DNA of 64,000 bases from Leifsonia poae. GTDB lineage: Bacteria; Actinomycetota; Actinomycetes; Actinomycetales; Microbacteriaceae. A model generated the notes under the pieces. The model saw only the letters and a list, made by a program, of their open reading frames with translations, was not told the origin of the DNA and did not search any database. Of the stretch, positions 41,897-50,553 are shown piece by piece (the stretch's first letter is position 1; each line of letters opens with the position of its first letter). The stretch spans positions 101,480-165,479 of the forward strand of contig NZ_BSEN01000006.1 in NCBI RefSeq assembly GCF_027921845.1, written 5' to 3'. Position numbers and translations under genes: made by a program.

Positions 41897-42679
41897 ATGA
41901 GGGTGACGACTCTGGGTGGCGCGACCCACTATCCGCGCCCCGGCAACGCCTGCTCGGGCTATCTGGTGCAGAGCGGCGACACGACCATCTGGGTGGATGC
42001 CGGACCGGGCACCCTCGCCGAGTTGCAGCGTCATGTGCAGCTGGAGGACGTGAACGCGATCTGGATCTCGCACACGCACGCCGACCACACGTCCGACCTG
42101 CTCACGGCGTACTACGCCTACCGGTTCGGAGATGTCGAGCCGCGTCCCCCCATCCCGCTGTTCGCGCCGACCGCGCTCCGCGAGCGGCTCGTCGATTTCC
42201 TGGGCGGGAGCGCGGAGACCGGGCTCGACCTGGTGTTCGGCTTCGCCGACCTGGGTGCGTCGCCGGCCGGGGGCTCCGCCGTCATCGGTGACCTCACACT
42301 GTCGTGGCGGGCGGTCGACCACGACGTCCCCGGGTTCGCCCTGCGCGTCGACGGGCCGGACGGCTCGTTCGCGTACTCGGGCGACACAGCGCCCTGCGCC
42401 GCGCTCGACGAGCTGGCGGCCGGATGCGAGGCGCTGCTGTGCGAGGCGGGCGCGGCCGGGCACGATCTCGGCGAGAAGGCGGCGCACCACACTCCCGAGG
42501 AGGCCGGCGCGACGGCGGCCAGAGCCGGCGCCGGACGGCTGATCGTGACACATGTCGCGCTCGGGCTGTCGGGCGAGGAGGCGGCCGTGCGGGCGCAGAC
42601 GCGCTTCGACGGGCCGGTCGAGCTCGCGCGTCCGGGGACCATCTTCGTCGTGGAGCGCACCGCCCCCGTCGCGGGCTGA
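41897..42679 (+). CDS. Metallo-beta-lactamase-fold hydrolase (RNase Z-like)
   Basis: A 260-residue MBL-fold protein. It begins MRVTTLGGATHYPRPGNACSGYLVQ, an RNase Z/phosphodiesterase-like start, with the metal motif ISHTHADHTSD (HxHxDH), a later Asp in FAYSGDTAPC and C-terminal His in VTHVALG. It belongs to the Zn-phosphodiesterase-like branch, but I see no exosite arm for tRNA. The substrate is undetermined. A gapped duplication spans its stop. Confidence 0.9.
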   Translation: MRVTTLGGATHYPRPGNACSGYLVQSGDTTIWVDAGPGTLAELQRHVQLEDVNAIWISHTHADHTSDLLTAYYAYRFGDVEPRPPIPLFAPTALRERLVDFLGGSAETGLDLVFGFADLGASPAGGSAVIGDLTLSWRAVDHDVPGFALRVDGPDGSFAYSGDTAPCAALDELAAGCEALLCEAGAAGHDLGEKAAHHTPEEAGATAARAGAGRLIVTHVALGLSGEEAAVRAQTRFDGPVELARPGTIFVVERTAPVAG

Positions 42680-42704
42680 CCGGCCGTCCCGGCTGGCCGT
42701 CCCG
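42674..42704 (+). repeat. Imperfect tandem duplication spanning the MBL stop
   Basis: GGCTGACCGGCCGTCCC (42674-42690) is followed by GGCTGGCCGTCCCG (42691-42704), the same sequence less three bases. The TGA at 42677-42679 lies in the first copy. Confidence 0.65.
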
Positions 42705-42706
42705 CT

Positions 42707-44113
42707 CTACACGGTGAGGACGGTCACCCGGTCCTTGCCGCTGCGCTTCGAGTGGTACATCGCGCGGTCCGCGATCCGGAACACGTCGATCGCCACCAAT
42801 TGAGGCGGGTCTGACGGCAGGTGCACCGCCGCGCCGATGCTCGCCGTGAGTCCGTGCGGGAGCAGCGGCGACGCGAGCGGTTCCGTCAGTGCCACGCGGA
42901 TGCGCTCGGCGACCGCCGCCGCCGCGGTTTCGTCGGTGTTCTCGCACACCACGATGAATTCGTCGCCGCCGTAACGGCCCACGACGTCCGCCCGCCGGAC
43001 CGAGGCTCGGAGGCGATCGGCCACGGCGCGGAGCACGTCGTCCCCGGCGCTGTGGTCGACCTCGTCGTTGATGGCCTTGAAGCCGTCGAGGTCGAGGAAC
43101 ACGAGGGCCATCGGCTGCTGGGCCGCCCCGCCGCGCCGCATCACGTCGGCGATGTGCGAGCGCAGCACATTTCGATTGGCGAGCCCGGTCAGCGGGTCGA
43201 AGTGTGCGATCGCTTCGAGCTCCTTCTGCAGACGAATGCGGATGAGGGCCTGGGAGGCCTGTCGCGCCAGCGCCTGATGCAGCTCGATCTGCACCGCGTC
43301 GACATCGCGGACGCGCGCGTGGAAGCAGCTCAGCATGCCGATCGCCGTGCCTCCGTCCACTAGCCCGACCACCGTCGCGGTCTCGACCCGGGTCCGCTCC
43401 AACTCGGCGGCGACGTCTGCCGGCGCCTCGGCGCGCTGCACGATCAGCACCTCGCCGGCGGCCAGTTCCGTCTCGGCGTCGTCGATCAGCGACGCGAGCG
43501 CGGCCACGGGCCCATCGCCGGCCGCCCGCTCGAAGCCACCGGCGTCGTCGGTCAGGGTGACCGCCACGCGCGCCGCCGAGAACGCATCCGCCGCGCTCGC
43601 CGCGATGGCGGCGGCCAGTTCGCTGTCATCCCGTGCAGCGCCGAAGGCGGCCGACGCGTTCTGCAGGGCGCGGAGCCGCAGCGCCGACGCCTCGGCGGAG
43701 CGGCGGGCAGCCAGCAGCTGGCGCTCGTAGTCCTGGCGCTCGGTCGTGTCGAAGAGCGCGCTGTGCACCGCGACCTGCGACCCGTGCTCGTCGATCTCGG
43801 CGGTGGAGTTGAGGAGGGCGGGCAGCACCGTGCCGTCGGCGGCGACGATGTTCAGCGCGATCTCGCGCACCTCGCCGCGCAGCCGCAACGACGGCAGGTA
43901 GCGCGTCTCGTGAAAGAGCTTGCCGCCGCCGTCGAGCAGCGAGAGGAAGCGTCGCCCGATCACCGCGTCGGCTGTGTAGCCGGTCCAGGCGAGGAAGGTG
44001 TCGTTGACGTGCGTGAGCGTACCGTCGGGCGCCGTGGTGATCAGGCCGCAGGGTGCGAGATCGTAGAGCGAGGCGGCGGTCGCCGACGCGCTCCCCGCAT
44101 CCGGAATCGTCAT
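42707..44113 (-). CDS. PAS-GAF-GGDEF diguanylate cyclase
   Basis: A 468-residue cytoplasmic protein with no membrane helices. The PAS domain (about 15-130) has LYDLAPCGLITTAPDGTLTHVNDTFLAWTGY and FDTTERQDYERQL. A GAF-like domain (about 150-290) follows, then LEAIAHFDPLTGLANRNVL and the active site YGGDEF (GGDEF 382-386). An RRAD five residues upstream is the inhibitory I-site (RxxD). It should make c-di-GMP from two GTP under PAS/GAF control. It overlaps the RsbQ-like gene by 4 bp, which suggests that hydrolase feeds a ligand to the PAS domain. Confidence 0.95.
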   Translation of the reverse strand: MTIPDAGSASATAASLYDLAPCGLITTAPDGTLTHVNDTFLAWTGYTADAVIGRRFLSLLDGGGKLFHETRYLPSLRLRGEVREIALNIVAADGTVLPALLNSTAEIDEHGSQVAVHSALFDTTERQDYERQLLAARRSAEASALRLRALQNASAAFGAARDDSELAAAIAASAADAFSAARVAVTLTDDAGGFERAAGDGPVAALASLIDDAETELAAGEVLIVQRAEAPADVAAELERTRVETATVVGLVDGGTAIGMLSCFHARVRDVDAVQIELHQALARQASQALIRIRLQKELEAIAHFDPLTGLANRNVLRSHIADVMRRGGAAQQPMALVFLDLDGFKAINDEVDHSAGDDVLRAVADRLRASVRRADVVGRYGGDEFIVVCENTDETAAAAVAERIRVALTEPLASPLLPHGLTASIGAAVHLPSDPPQLVAIDVFRIADRAMYHSKRSGKDRVTVLTV

Positions 44114-45009
44114 CGCAGGTAGTCGAGCACGGCTCGGGTCAGCTCGTCGGGCCCCGAGAGGTTCGGGGTGTGACCCGTGGTGTGAAGGCGCACGAGCGCG
44201 CTGCCGGGGATGTGCTCGTGCACGTAGGTGCCCACCGCATCCGGCGCGATGACATCGTCGGCGCACTGGATCACCAGGGTCGGCGTGACGACCTTCGCCA
44301 GATCGTCCCGGTTGTCGGAGAGGAAGGTCACCGCGGCGAAGTGTCCGGCGATCGTCGGGTCCGTCCGGCAGAAGCTCTCCGTCAGCTCGCCGCCGATCTC
44401 CGGGCGGTCGGGGTTGCCCGCGATCACGGGCGCCATGGTCGCCGACCAGCCGAGGTAGTTGGCGTCGAGCGCATCGAGCAGGGCATCGATGTCGGCCTGC
44501 TCGAAGCCGCCGACGTACCCGTCGGTGTTGACGTAACGGGGCGACGGCCCCACGAGTACGAGGGCGCCGAACCGCTCCGGATGGGCGCCGGCCGCCAGCA
44601 CGCCGATCATCGAGCTCACCGAATGGCCGACGAAGACCGCATCGGTGAGGTCGAGCGCCTCGAGGATCTCGACGACGTCGTCCGCGTAGCCGTGCAGCGA
44701 GTCGTACTTGGCTGCGTCGTAGGCGGCGAGGTCGGAGCCGCCGGAGCCGACGTGGTCGAATACGACGACCCGGTAGTCGGCTTCGAAGTGGGGGACGACG
44801 CGGCTCCACATCTCCTGGCTGCAGCCGAAGCCGTGGGCGAACACGATCGGTCTGCCGTTCGGGTCGCCCGTCACGGTGATGTTGTTGCGGCGCAGGACCG
44901 CCGCGGGATCAGGGGCGGGGTCGGAGGCGGTGAGGGTGGATGAAGTGCGATCGGCGGGCACTTCGTCGATCAGAGGGGTCGGGTCGGTCGGGTACGGGTG
45001 CGGGGACAT
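44110..45009 (-). CDS. RsbQ/KAI2-like alpha/beta hydrolase
   Basis: A 299-residue hydrolase closely resembling RsbQ. It has NNITVTGDPNGRPIVFAHGFGCSQEMW, RVVVFDHVGSGGSDLAAYD, nucleophile Ser130 in VGHSVSSMIGVLAA, VGPSPRYVNTDGYVGGFEQADIDALLDALDANYLGW, QCADDVIAP (acid) and TTGHTPNLS (His). In Bacillus, RsbQ supplies a small hydrophobic ligand to the PAS domain of the phosphatase RsbP. Here the partner gene is a PAS-GAF-GGDEF protein, overlapping by ATGA. About 38 extra N-terminal residues look disordered. ATG 45009 has GGAG upstream. Confidence 0.94.
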   Translation of the reverse strand: MSPHPYPTDPTPLIDEVPADRTSSTLTASDPAPDPAAVLRRNNITVTGDPNGRPIVFAHGFGCSQEMWSRVVPHFEADYRVVVFDHVGSGGSDLAAYDAAKYDSLHGYADDVVEILEALDLTDAVFVGHSVSSMIGVLAAGAHPERFGALVLVGPSPRYVNTDGYVGGFEQADIDALLDALDANYLGWSATMAPVIAGNPDRPEIGGELTESFCRTDPTIAGHFAAVTFLSDNRDDLAKVVTPTLVIQCADDVIAPDAVGTYVHEHIPGSALVRLHTTGHTPNLSGPDELTRAVLDYLR

Positions 45010-45222
45010 GCTGCTCCAGTCGGGGTCTGGGACCGGGCGCCGATGAATTCGGGCGATCTCCATTATCCGGCACGGAATCCGCCGGGGTCAGCGGTAGAAC
45101 CGGGGGCGTCACCAGGAGTATGGCCCCCGTGCCGGCGCGGTTCGGGGACCGGAGTATACGAGCCGAAATCCGACCCTTCCGGACGGTTGACTTCTGCCCG
45201 GCATCCGCGCACTGTCGCGCAC

Positions 45223-46017
45223 ATGCCACACGCTGCCATCGATCGCGAACGCCTCGCCGCCGACCTCCCCGGCGCCGCGGCGCGCAACGAGCTCGTCGTG
45301 TACTTCCAGCCGCAGATCGAGATCGGTACGGGTCGCGTCGTCGCCGTCGAGGCCCTCAGCAGGTGGGAGCATCCGGCGCTCGGCACGGTCATGCCGGACG
45401 CCTACATCCCGTTCGCCGAGCAGAACGGACTCATGCACGAGGTGGGCGGCTCCGTTCTGATGGACAGTTGTGCGTGCATCCGGGACTGGGCGCGCGAGGG
45501 GTGGAACGTCGAGGTCGCGGTCAATGTCGCGCCGGTGCAGCTCGCCGGCGATCGGTTCTTCGAAGACCTCGATGGCGTGCTCGGTGGGGCCTCCGGCAGC
45601 TCGGTCGCGGACCCGTCGCGGCTCATCCTCGAGATCACCGAATCGGATGCGATCGACGACGTGGATGCGGTGGCGCCACGACTCGACGCCCTCCGCGAGC
45701 GCGGGGTGACGATCTCGATCGACGACTTCGGCATCGGCCACTCGTCGGTGCAGCGCGTGGTCGACCTGCGGGCCACCGAGCTCAAGCTGGACCGCGACAT
45801 GGTCGTACGCCAGGCGACAGGTGTCGTCGCAGCGGCGATCGACTTCGCCCACGGACGGGGCCTGCGCGTGGTCGGCGAGGGCGTCGAGAACGAGTCGCAA
45901 CTCCGGATGCTCGCGGAGCTCGGCTGCGATCGCGCGCAGGGCTATCTCATCGCGCGTCCGGCGCCGCGGGCTGCGTTCGAGGGCTGGGCGCGCGCGGCGG
46001 GGCTGCTCGGGAGCTAG
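45223..46017 (+). CDS. EAL-domain c-di-GMP phosphodiesterase
   Basis: A 264-residue stand-alone EAL protein. The catalytic residues appear complete: VEALSRW (EAL 43-45), NVEVAVNVAPVQL (Asn), LILEITESD (Glu), ISIDDFGIGHSS (Asp pair), TELKLDRDMV (Lys) and VGEGVENESQL (Glu). It should hydrolyse c-di-GMP to pGpG. It is divergent from the RsbQ-like/cyclase pair with 213 bp between starts, so synthesis and breakdown enzymes share one control region. ATG 45223 is chosen; upstream open frame lacks homology. Confidence 0.93.
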   Translation: MPHAAIDRERLAADLPGAAARNELVVYFQPQIEIGTGRVVAVEALSRWEHPALGTVMPDAYIPFAEQNGLMHEVGGSVLMDSCACIRDWAREGWNVEVAVNVAPVQLAGDRFFEDLDGVLGGASGSSVADPSRLILEITESDAIDDVDAVAPRLDALRERGVTISIDDFGIGHSSVQRVVDLRATELKLDRDMVVRQATGVVAAAIDFAHGRGLRVVGEGVENESQLRMLAELGCDRAQGYLIARPAPRAAFEGWARAAGLLGS

Positions 46018-46265
46018 ATGTCGAGTCCGTCGACGTCGACGTCGGCCGACCGCGGGGGCTGCTCGCCGCCCACATCGATCTGCGTCCACGTCACCGGCAT
46101 GCCGGGGGAGAACAGGATGTCGATGCCAGGGCCCGAGCGCAGGGGAGGGATGTTCACGTATCCGCCGCCGGACTTCACGGCCTCCAGGATCTTCGCACGC
46201 AGTTCGTCGACCGGGTCGGGCAGGAAGTAGTCCTTGCCGTCGACCGTGAGCCTGTTGACGATCAT
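46014..46265 (-). CDS. Small conserved-type protein of unknown function
   Basis: An 83-residue soluble protein: MIVNRLTVDGKDYFLPDPVDELRAKILEA-type start, a basic-helix middle (KSGGGYVNIPPLRSG), then a strand-rich part ending in an acidic DVDVDGLDI tail. The pattern of an N-terminal strand followed by a helix resembles short actinobacterial proteins of unknown function. It overlaps the EAL gene tail-to-tail by 4 bp. Confidence 0.65.
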   Translation of the reverse strand: MIVNRLTVDGKDYFLPDPVDELRAKILEAVKSGGGYVNIPPLRSGPGIDILFSPGMPVTWTQIDVGGEQPPRSADVDVDGLDI

Positions 46266-46386
46266 CGAATCTGCCTCCGCAACGAGTCGAGGGTGTGTGG
46301 GACAACGCTACCGCGATGAGCGCGGTACAACGGTCGCCCGGTATTCTTGGGATGACCGCCGCCGGCGGGGAACGCGAAAGGTTGAC

Positions 46387-46701
46387 GTGGGAACTCTCTT
46401 CTACGACGGCGAAGGCTACGAGCTCGACGACCGCGTCCTCTTCCACCTGCAGATCGCGATCAGCAGCAAGCTGCGCCGCGGCGAGAACTTCTTCCTCACC
46501 TGGCCCGTGCCGGTGGAGCGCGGAAGCGGCCGGCACGCGATCTGGGTCGACAACGGTGTGCCCATCCACTTCTACTACTCGGGTTCGCGCACGGCCGGCA
46601 TCAACCGGGACTGGATCGAAGAGCTGGTGCAGTCCGGTGGCCGGGCATCTGGGATGTTCGTCGGCGATGAGCCGGACGGCCCCGCGTCATCCCCGGCCTG
46701 A
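46387..46701 (+). CDS. DUF7882-type small protein
   Basis: A 104-residue protein beginning GTLFYDGEGYELDDRVLFHLQIAIS, continuing KLRRGENFFLTWPVPVERGSGRHAIWVDNGVPIHFYYSGSR and NRDWIEELVQSG. This matches a family common in Microbacteriaceae, often annotated as an ATP-dependent DNA ligase without catalytic residues; none are present here. GTG 46387 is preceded by GAAAGG at a good distance. Function unknown. Confidence 0.8.
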   Translation: MGTLFYDGEGYELDDRVLFHLQIAISSKLRRGENFFLTWPVPVERGSGRHAIWVDNGVPIHFYYSGSRTAGINRDWIEELVQSGGRASGMFVGDEPDGPASSPA

Positions 46702-46757
46702 CCTGATCTCGTTTCGTTGAGGGGCGCAGAAGACACGGCGTAAGGATTTCGTTAGAA

Positions 46758-46779
46758 GTTTTCACAAATTTGTGAAAAC
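46758..46779. promoter_or_regulatory. Perfect 22-bp palindrome upstream of the ABC exporter operon
   Basis: The half-site GTTTTCACAAA (46758-46768) is followed directly by its exact reverse complement, giving a gapless 22-bp palindrome 17 bp upstream of the ATPase ATG. It is very AT-rich for this genome. It probably overlaps the promoter and is the likely operator of the GbsR/MarR regulator at 49439. Confidence 0.85.
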
Positions 46780-46796
46780 GGCGTAGAGTCCCGCTC

Positions 46797-47720
46797 ATGA
46801 ATACAGTGATTGAGGCCACCGGCCTCGAGAAACGATTCGGTCGTGTGCGGGCCCTCGACGGGCTCGACCTCTCGGTGAGCGCCGGTGAGGTGCATGGATT
46901 CCTGGGCCCGAACGGCGCGGGGAAGTCCACGACCATCCGCATCCTGCTCGGTCTCGCCAAGTCCAGCGGTGGCACCGCGACCCTGTTCGGTCGCGACCCG
47001 TGGAAGGACGCGGTCGACCTGCACCGTCGCATCGCCTATGTTCCCGGCGATGTGAGCCTGTGGCCCAATCTCTCCGGAGGGGAGGCCATCGACCTGCTCG
47101 CCCGCCTGCGCGGCGGCACCGACGACAAGAAGGCCTATGCCGAGCGCAAGAAGCGTCTGACCGACGTGTTCCAGCTCGACCCGTCGAAGAAGGGGCGCGC
47201 GTACTCGAAGGGCAACCGGCAGAAGGTGGCCCTCGTCGCGGCGTTCGCCACCCCGGCCGACGTCTACATCCTCGACGAGCCGACCAGCGGGCTCGACCCT
47301 CTGATGGAGGCGACCTTCAACCGGGAGATCGCCCGGGTGGCCGCCGACGGGGCGACCGTTCTGCTGTCGAGCCACATCCTGTCGGAAGTGGAGCAGCTCT
47401 GCGACCGCGTCAGCATCATCCGGTCGGGCAAGACGGTCGAGACGGGGACCCTGACCGAGCTGCGGCACCTGACCCGCACCGAGATCTCGTTCGCCTCCGA
47501 GGGCGTCACCGATGAGCAACTGGCCCGTATCCCGCAGGCGCACGACCTGCAGGTCGACAACGGCCGGGTGCGTTTCACCGCCGACAGCGATGCGCTCGCC
47601 GGCGTGCTGTCCGCGCTCGCCGGACTGGACACCAAGGGACTCACGGTCGCACCGCCCTCGCTCGAAGAGCTGTTCCTGCGCCACTACGGCGACGAGCTGA
47701 CGGGGGCGAGCGCGCGATGA
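46797..47720 (+). CDS. ABC exporter ATP-binding protein
   Basis: A 307-residue ATPase of the drug/antibiotic-export class (CcmA/NatA-like). It has Walker A GPNGAGKSTTI, the Q-loop region RIAYVPGDVSLWPNLSGGEA, a divergent signature YSKGNRQKVALV, Walker B VYILDEPTSGLDP and switch LLSSHILSEVEQLC. A C-terminal extension (about 215-307) ends LEELFLRHYGDEL, the usual permease-coupling tail. It overlaps the permease by 4 bp. Confidence 0.94.
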   Translation: MNTVIEATGLEKRFGRVRALDGLDLSVSAGEVHGFLGPNGAGKSTTIRILLGLAKSSGGTATLFGRDPWKDAVDLHRRIAYVPGDVSLWPNLSGGEAIDLLARLRGGTDDKKAYAERKKRLTDVFQLDPSKKGRAYSKGNRQKVALVAAFATPADVYILDEPTSGLDPLMEATFNREIARVAADGATVLLSSHILSEVEQLCDRVSIIRSGKTVETGTLTELRHLTRTEISFASEGVTDEQLARIPQAHDLQVDNGRVRFTADSDALAGVLSALAGLDTKGLTVAPPSLEELFLRHYGDELTGASAR

Positions 47721-49426
47721 GCACCGCGACGTCGGCCCCCACCGCGGAGCCCCTCTCAAGCCGGAGCGCCAACGCTCCCGCCCGCCGGCAGAGCCACGTC
47801 CACACGCTGGGCGTGCTGCTGCGGCAGCGCATCCGTCGTGACCGCTGGCAGCTGCTGGTCTGGATCGTCGTCATCGCGCTGTTGGCGATGTTCTCGGCCG
47901 CGAGCATCCAGAACACCTACGGGGATCCCGCCGGACGCGCCGAACTGGTCAAGCTGGCGATCGCGAACCCGGCCATCCTGATGCTGCGCGGCCTGCCGCA
48001 GGGCACCGGACTCGCCTCCGTCACCTTCTTCGAGATCTACACCTTCCTCGCACTGCTCGCCGGTCTGATGAGCACGTTCCTCGCCGTGCGGCACTCGCGC
48101 GCCGAGGAGGAGAGCGGACGCGCCGAACTGGTCGCGTCGACGCCCGCCGCGCGCATCCTGCCGACGGTCGCGACGCTGATCCACGGTGTGCTGGCGAACG
48201 TCGTGCTCGCGGTGCTCACCGGCCTCGCCTTCGCCGCCTCCGGGCTCCCGCTCGACGGCTCCCTCACGGCCGGGGCGGCGGTCGGCGGCGCCGGCATCGC
48301 GTTCCTCGCCGTGGGCCTGCTCCTCGCTCAGCTCATGATGACCTCGCGCGGCGCCAACGGCTTCGCTGCCGGAATCGTGGTGCTCGCGTACATCCTGCGC
48401 GGCATCGGCGACGCGACCGGAACGGTGACCGGCGACGGCACCCACATGATCTCGACCTGGCCGAGCTGGCTCACCCCGATCGGCTGGGGCGAGCAGTCCG
48501 CCGCGTACACCGCGAACGACTGGCGTCCGCTGCTGCTCGACCTCGGGCTGGCCGCCGTGCTGATGGCCGTCGTGTTCTGGCTGCAGTCGGTCCGCGACAG
48601 CGGGGCCGGGCTCATCCCGGAGCGCGCGGGACGACGGGATGCCCGGGCGATGCTGTCCGGGCCGGTGGGGCTCGCGTGGCGGCTGCAGTGGCCGACCATC
48701 CTGGGCTGGGTCATCGGCGGCCTGTTCACCGGACTGCTCGCCGGCGCGCTGGGCAGCGTGGTGAGCTCGTCGATCGCGAACGACCCCAGTCTCGCGAGCA
48801 TCCGGAAGGCGATCGGGGCGATCGGGCCCGGCGGATCCGGGCCGCTCACGCAGATCTTCATCTCGGCGATCTTCTCGATCGTGGGCGTGATCGCCGCCAC
48901 CTGCGCGACGCAGGTCGTCATCCGGATGCGGCAGGAGGAGGCGAGCGGCTCGGCGGAGATCCTGATGTCCACGCCGCTGTCGCGTGTGCGCTGGCTGCTC
49001 TCGTTCATCACCGTCGGTGTCGTCGCGATCGTGCTGGTGCTGCTGGCGGCGGCCGTCGCATCCGGATTGTCGGCGGTCTCGGCCGGGGAGGACGGAAGCG
49101 TCATGAACGCCTCGTTCGCGGCGGCGGCGGCGCAGCTCCCGGTCTCGCTCGTCTACCTGGGCGTGCTGTCGCTGGTGTTCACGCTGCTGCCGAGCTGGAC
49201 CATCGGGCTCTCCTGGACGCTGCTCGGCCTCGGCGCCTTCGTCGGCATCTTCGGCGGGCTCATCGGGCTCTCGAAGGAGGTGCACGACCTGTCGCCGTTC
49301 TCGCACACGCCCGTCGTGGTCGGCACTCCGGACTGGACCGGCGGGTACTGGATGTTCGGGATCGCCATCGTGGCGGCGGTGCTGGCGGCAGTGCTGGTGC
49401 GACGCAGGGACTTCGCGATCGGATGA
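47717..49426 (+). CDS. ABC exporter permease, polyketide/tetronasin type
   Basis: A 569-residue membrane protein with about twelve predicted helices in two repeats; LLRQRIRRDRWQLLVWIVVIALLAMFS starts the first and GLAWRLQWPTILGWVIGGLFTGLLAG the second. RHSRAEEESGRAELVASTP and RMRQEEASGSAEILMSTPLSR are equivalent cytoplasmic loops in the two halves, a hallmark of the exporters of polyketide antibiotics family. It is coupled to the ATPase and followed 13 bp later by the regulator. Confidence 0.93.
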   Translation: MSTATSAPTAEPLSSRSANAPARRQSHVHTLGVLLRQRIRRDRWQLLVWIVVIALLAMFSAASIQNTYGDPAGRAELVKLAIANPAILMLRGLPQGTGLASVTFFEIYTFLALLAGLMSTFLAVRHSRAEEESGRAELVASTPAARILPTVATLIHGVLANVVLAVLTGLAFAASGLPLDGSLTAGAAVGGAGIAFLAVGLLLAQLMMTSRGANGFAAGIVVLAYILRGIGDATGTVTGDGTHMISTWPSWLTPIGWGEQSAAYTANDWRPLLLDLGLAAVLMAVVFWLQSVRDSGAGLIPERAGRRDARAMLSGPVGLAWRLQWPTILGWVIGGLFTGLLAGALGSVVSSSIANDPSLASIRKAIGAIGPGGSGPLTQIFISAIFSIVGVIAATCATQVVIRMRQEEASGSAEILMSTPLSRVRWLLSFITVGVVAIVLVLLAAAVASGLSAVSAGEDGSVMNASFAAAAAQLPVSLVYLGVLSLVFTLLPSWTIGLSWTLLGLGAFVGIFGGLIGLSKEVHDLSPFSHTPVVVGTPDWTGGYWMFGIAIVAAVLAAVLVRRRDFAIG

Positions 49427-49438
49427 AAGGATAGGGCC

Positions 49439-49912
49439 GTGGCCACAGACGAGCGCGCGTTGACCGAGGTGATGGAGCACGCCGCCTCGGTGCTGACCGC
49501 GGCAGGATTCCCCAAGATGCCGGCGCGCGTTCTGATGGCCCTCACGGTCACCGAAGCGCCCGGGATGACGGCCTCCGAGCTGGCGGAACGACTCGACAGC
49601 AGCGCGGCCAGCATCTCGGGCGCCGTTCGCTATCTGCAGACGATCAGCATCATCCGCCGGGTCTCCCAGAACGGCAGCCGGCGCGACCGTTACGAGCTGC
49701 CGAGCGACTGGTACGCCTCGCTGGTGCGGCAGAGCCCGGTGTACGGGGTGCTCGCGGCGCAGGCGGACTCCGGGATCGCCGCGGTGGGCGACCCGTCGTC
49801 GCCGGCCACGGAGCGCCTGCGCGACATGGCGGGGTTCTACCGCTTTCTGGAGCAGCAGCTCCCGAAGCTCCTCGACGAGTGGGAGCAGGTGCGCGCGGCG
49901 CGCGACGCCTGA
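49439..49912 (+). CDS. GbsR/MarR-family regulator of the ABC exporter
   Basis: A 157-residue winged-helix protein. FPKMPARVLMALTVTEAPGMTASELAERLDSSAASISGAVRYLQTISIIRRVSQNGSRRDRYEL carries the HTH and wing; the C-terminus is helical. GTG 49439 follows the permease by 12 bp with a GATAGGG ribosome site. It probably binds the 46758-46779 palindrome and represses the operon until the exported compound or a related ligand binds. Confidence 0.9.
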   Translation: MATDERALTEVMEHAASVLTAAGFPKMPARVLMALTVTEAPGMTASELAERLDSSAASISGAVRYLQTISIIRRVSQNGSRRDRYELPSDWYASLVRQSPVYGVLAAQADSGIAAVGDPSSPATERLRDMAGFYRFLEQQLPKLLDEWEQVRAARDA

Positions 49913-50016
49913 CCCCGCACCGGATGCGCGGCGAGGCGACCCGGCGCACGGCCGTGCCGCTGCCATGCTGGGCAGAGCGCCGTGAGGTGGTCGGCGCAGA
50001 GCACCAAGGGGTCAGC

Positions 50017-50493
50017 ATGCGCTTCGTCACCGTCCGCGAGAAGGCGATCGTCGTCGCGATCCTGCTCGCCGTCGACCTCGTGCTCACGCTCGTCCTGAAC
50101 GCGATGGGCTCGGAGATCGGTTCGATCGTGCTCTCGGTGCTGCAGCTCGCCGGCTGGTACGCCGCCACGCGCGTGTTCCGGGGTGCGGGGGAGCCGGTCG
50201 CTCCGCGCCGGCCGTGGTGGCGGATGACCGCGCGTCCCGCTCTCAGCGGCGTGCTCGGCCTCGCGTACGGCCTGGTCGCGCTGGTCAACCTCGTGCTGTC
50301 GTTCGCCGGATTCGGGAGCGCATCCGGATTCGTATCGATCCTCGTCGAGGCCGTTCTCGCCGTTCTGTTCCTCAACTCGGCGAAGCGGCTGCGCTCTGCC
50401 GGGCATCTGCGGTCCGTCGGGCGTGCGGGAGCGGCCCGGGGTCAGCGGCCCGCCGCTCGGCCGGCGGCCGCATCGGAGCCTGTTCGCCGCTAG
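50017..50493 (+). CDS. Predicted membrane protein of unknown function
   Basis: A 158-residue protein with helices at about 8-27 (AIVVAILLAVDLVLTLVL), 30-50, 70-95 and 100-120, then a basic Ala/Arg-rich cytoplasmic tail. ATG 50017 is preceded by AAGGGG. No motif is recognised. It might be paired with the ABC exporter regulator only by position. Confidence 0.72.
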   Translation: MRFVTVREKAIVVAILLAVDLVLTLVLNAMGSEIGSIVLSVLQLAGWYAATRVFRGAGEPVAPRRPWWRMTARPALSGVLGLAYGLVALVNLVLSFAGFGSASGFVSILVEAVLAVLFLNSAKRLRSAGHLRSVGRAGAARGQRPAARPAAASEPVRR

Positions 50494-50553
50494 CGTCCGC
50501 GCCCGGCGTCGATGCCGTTCCACCCCCGCCGACGCACCCCGTAGGCTGGCGGA

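Noticed and set aside
44998..45222. N-terminal extension of the EAL protein
   Set aside because: The open frame upstream of ATG 45223 encodes low-complexity residues without homology and overlaps the RsbQ-like promoter region.
46387..46701. ATP-dependent DNA ligase, as the family is often labelled
   Set aside because: The protein is about 100 residues and has no KxDG nucleotidyl-transfer motif; the name is inherited from mis-annotation.
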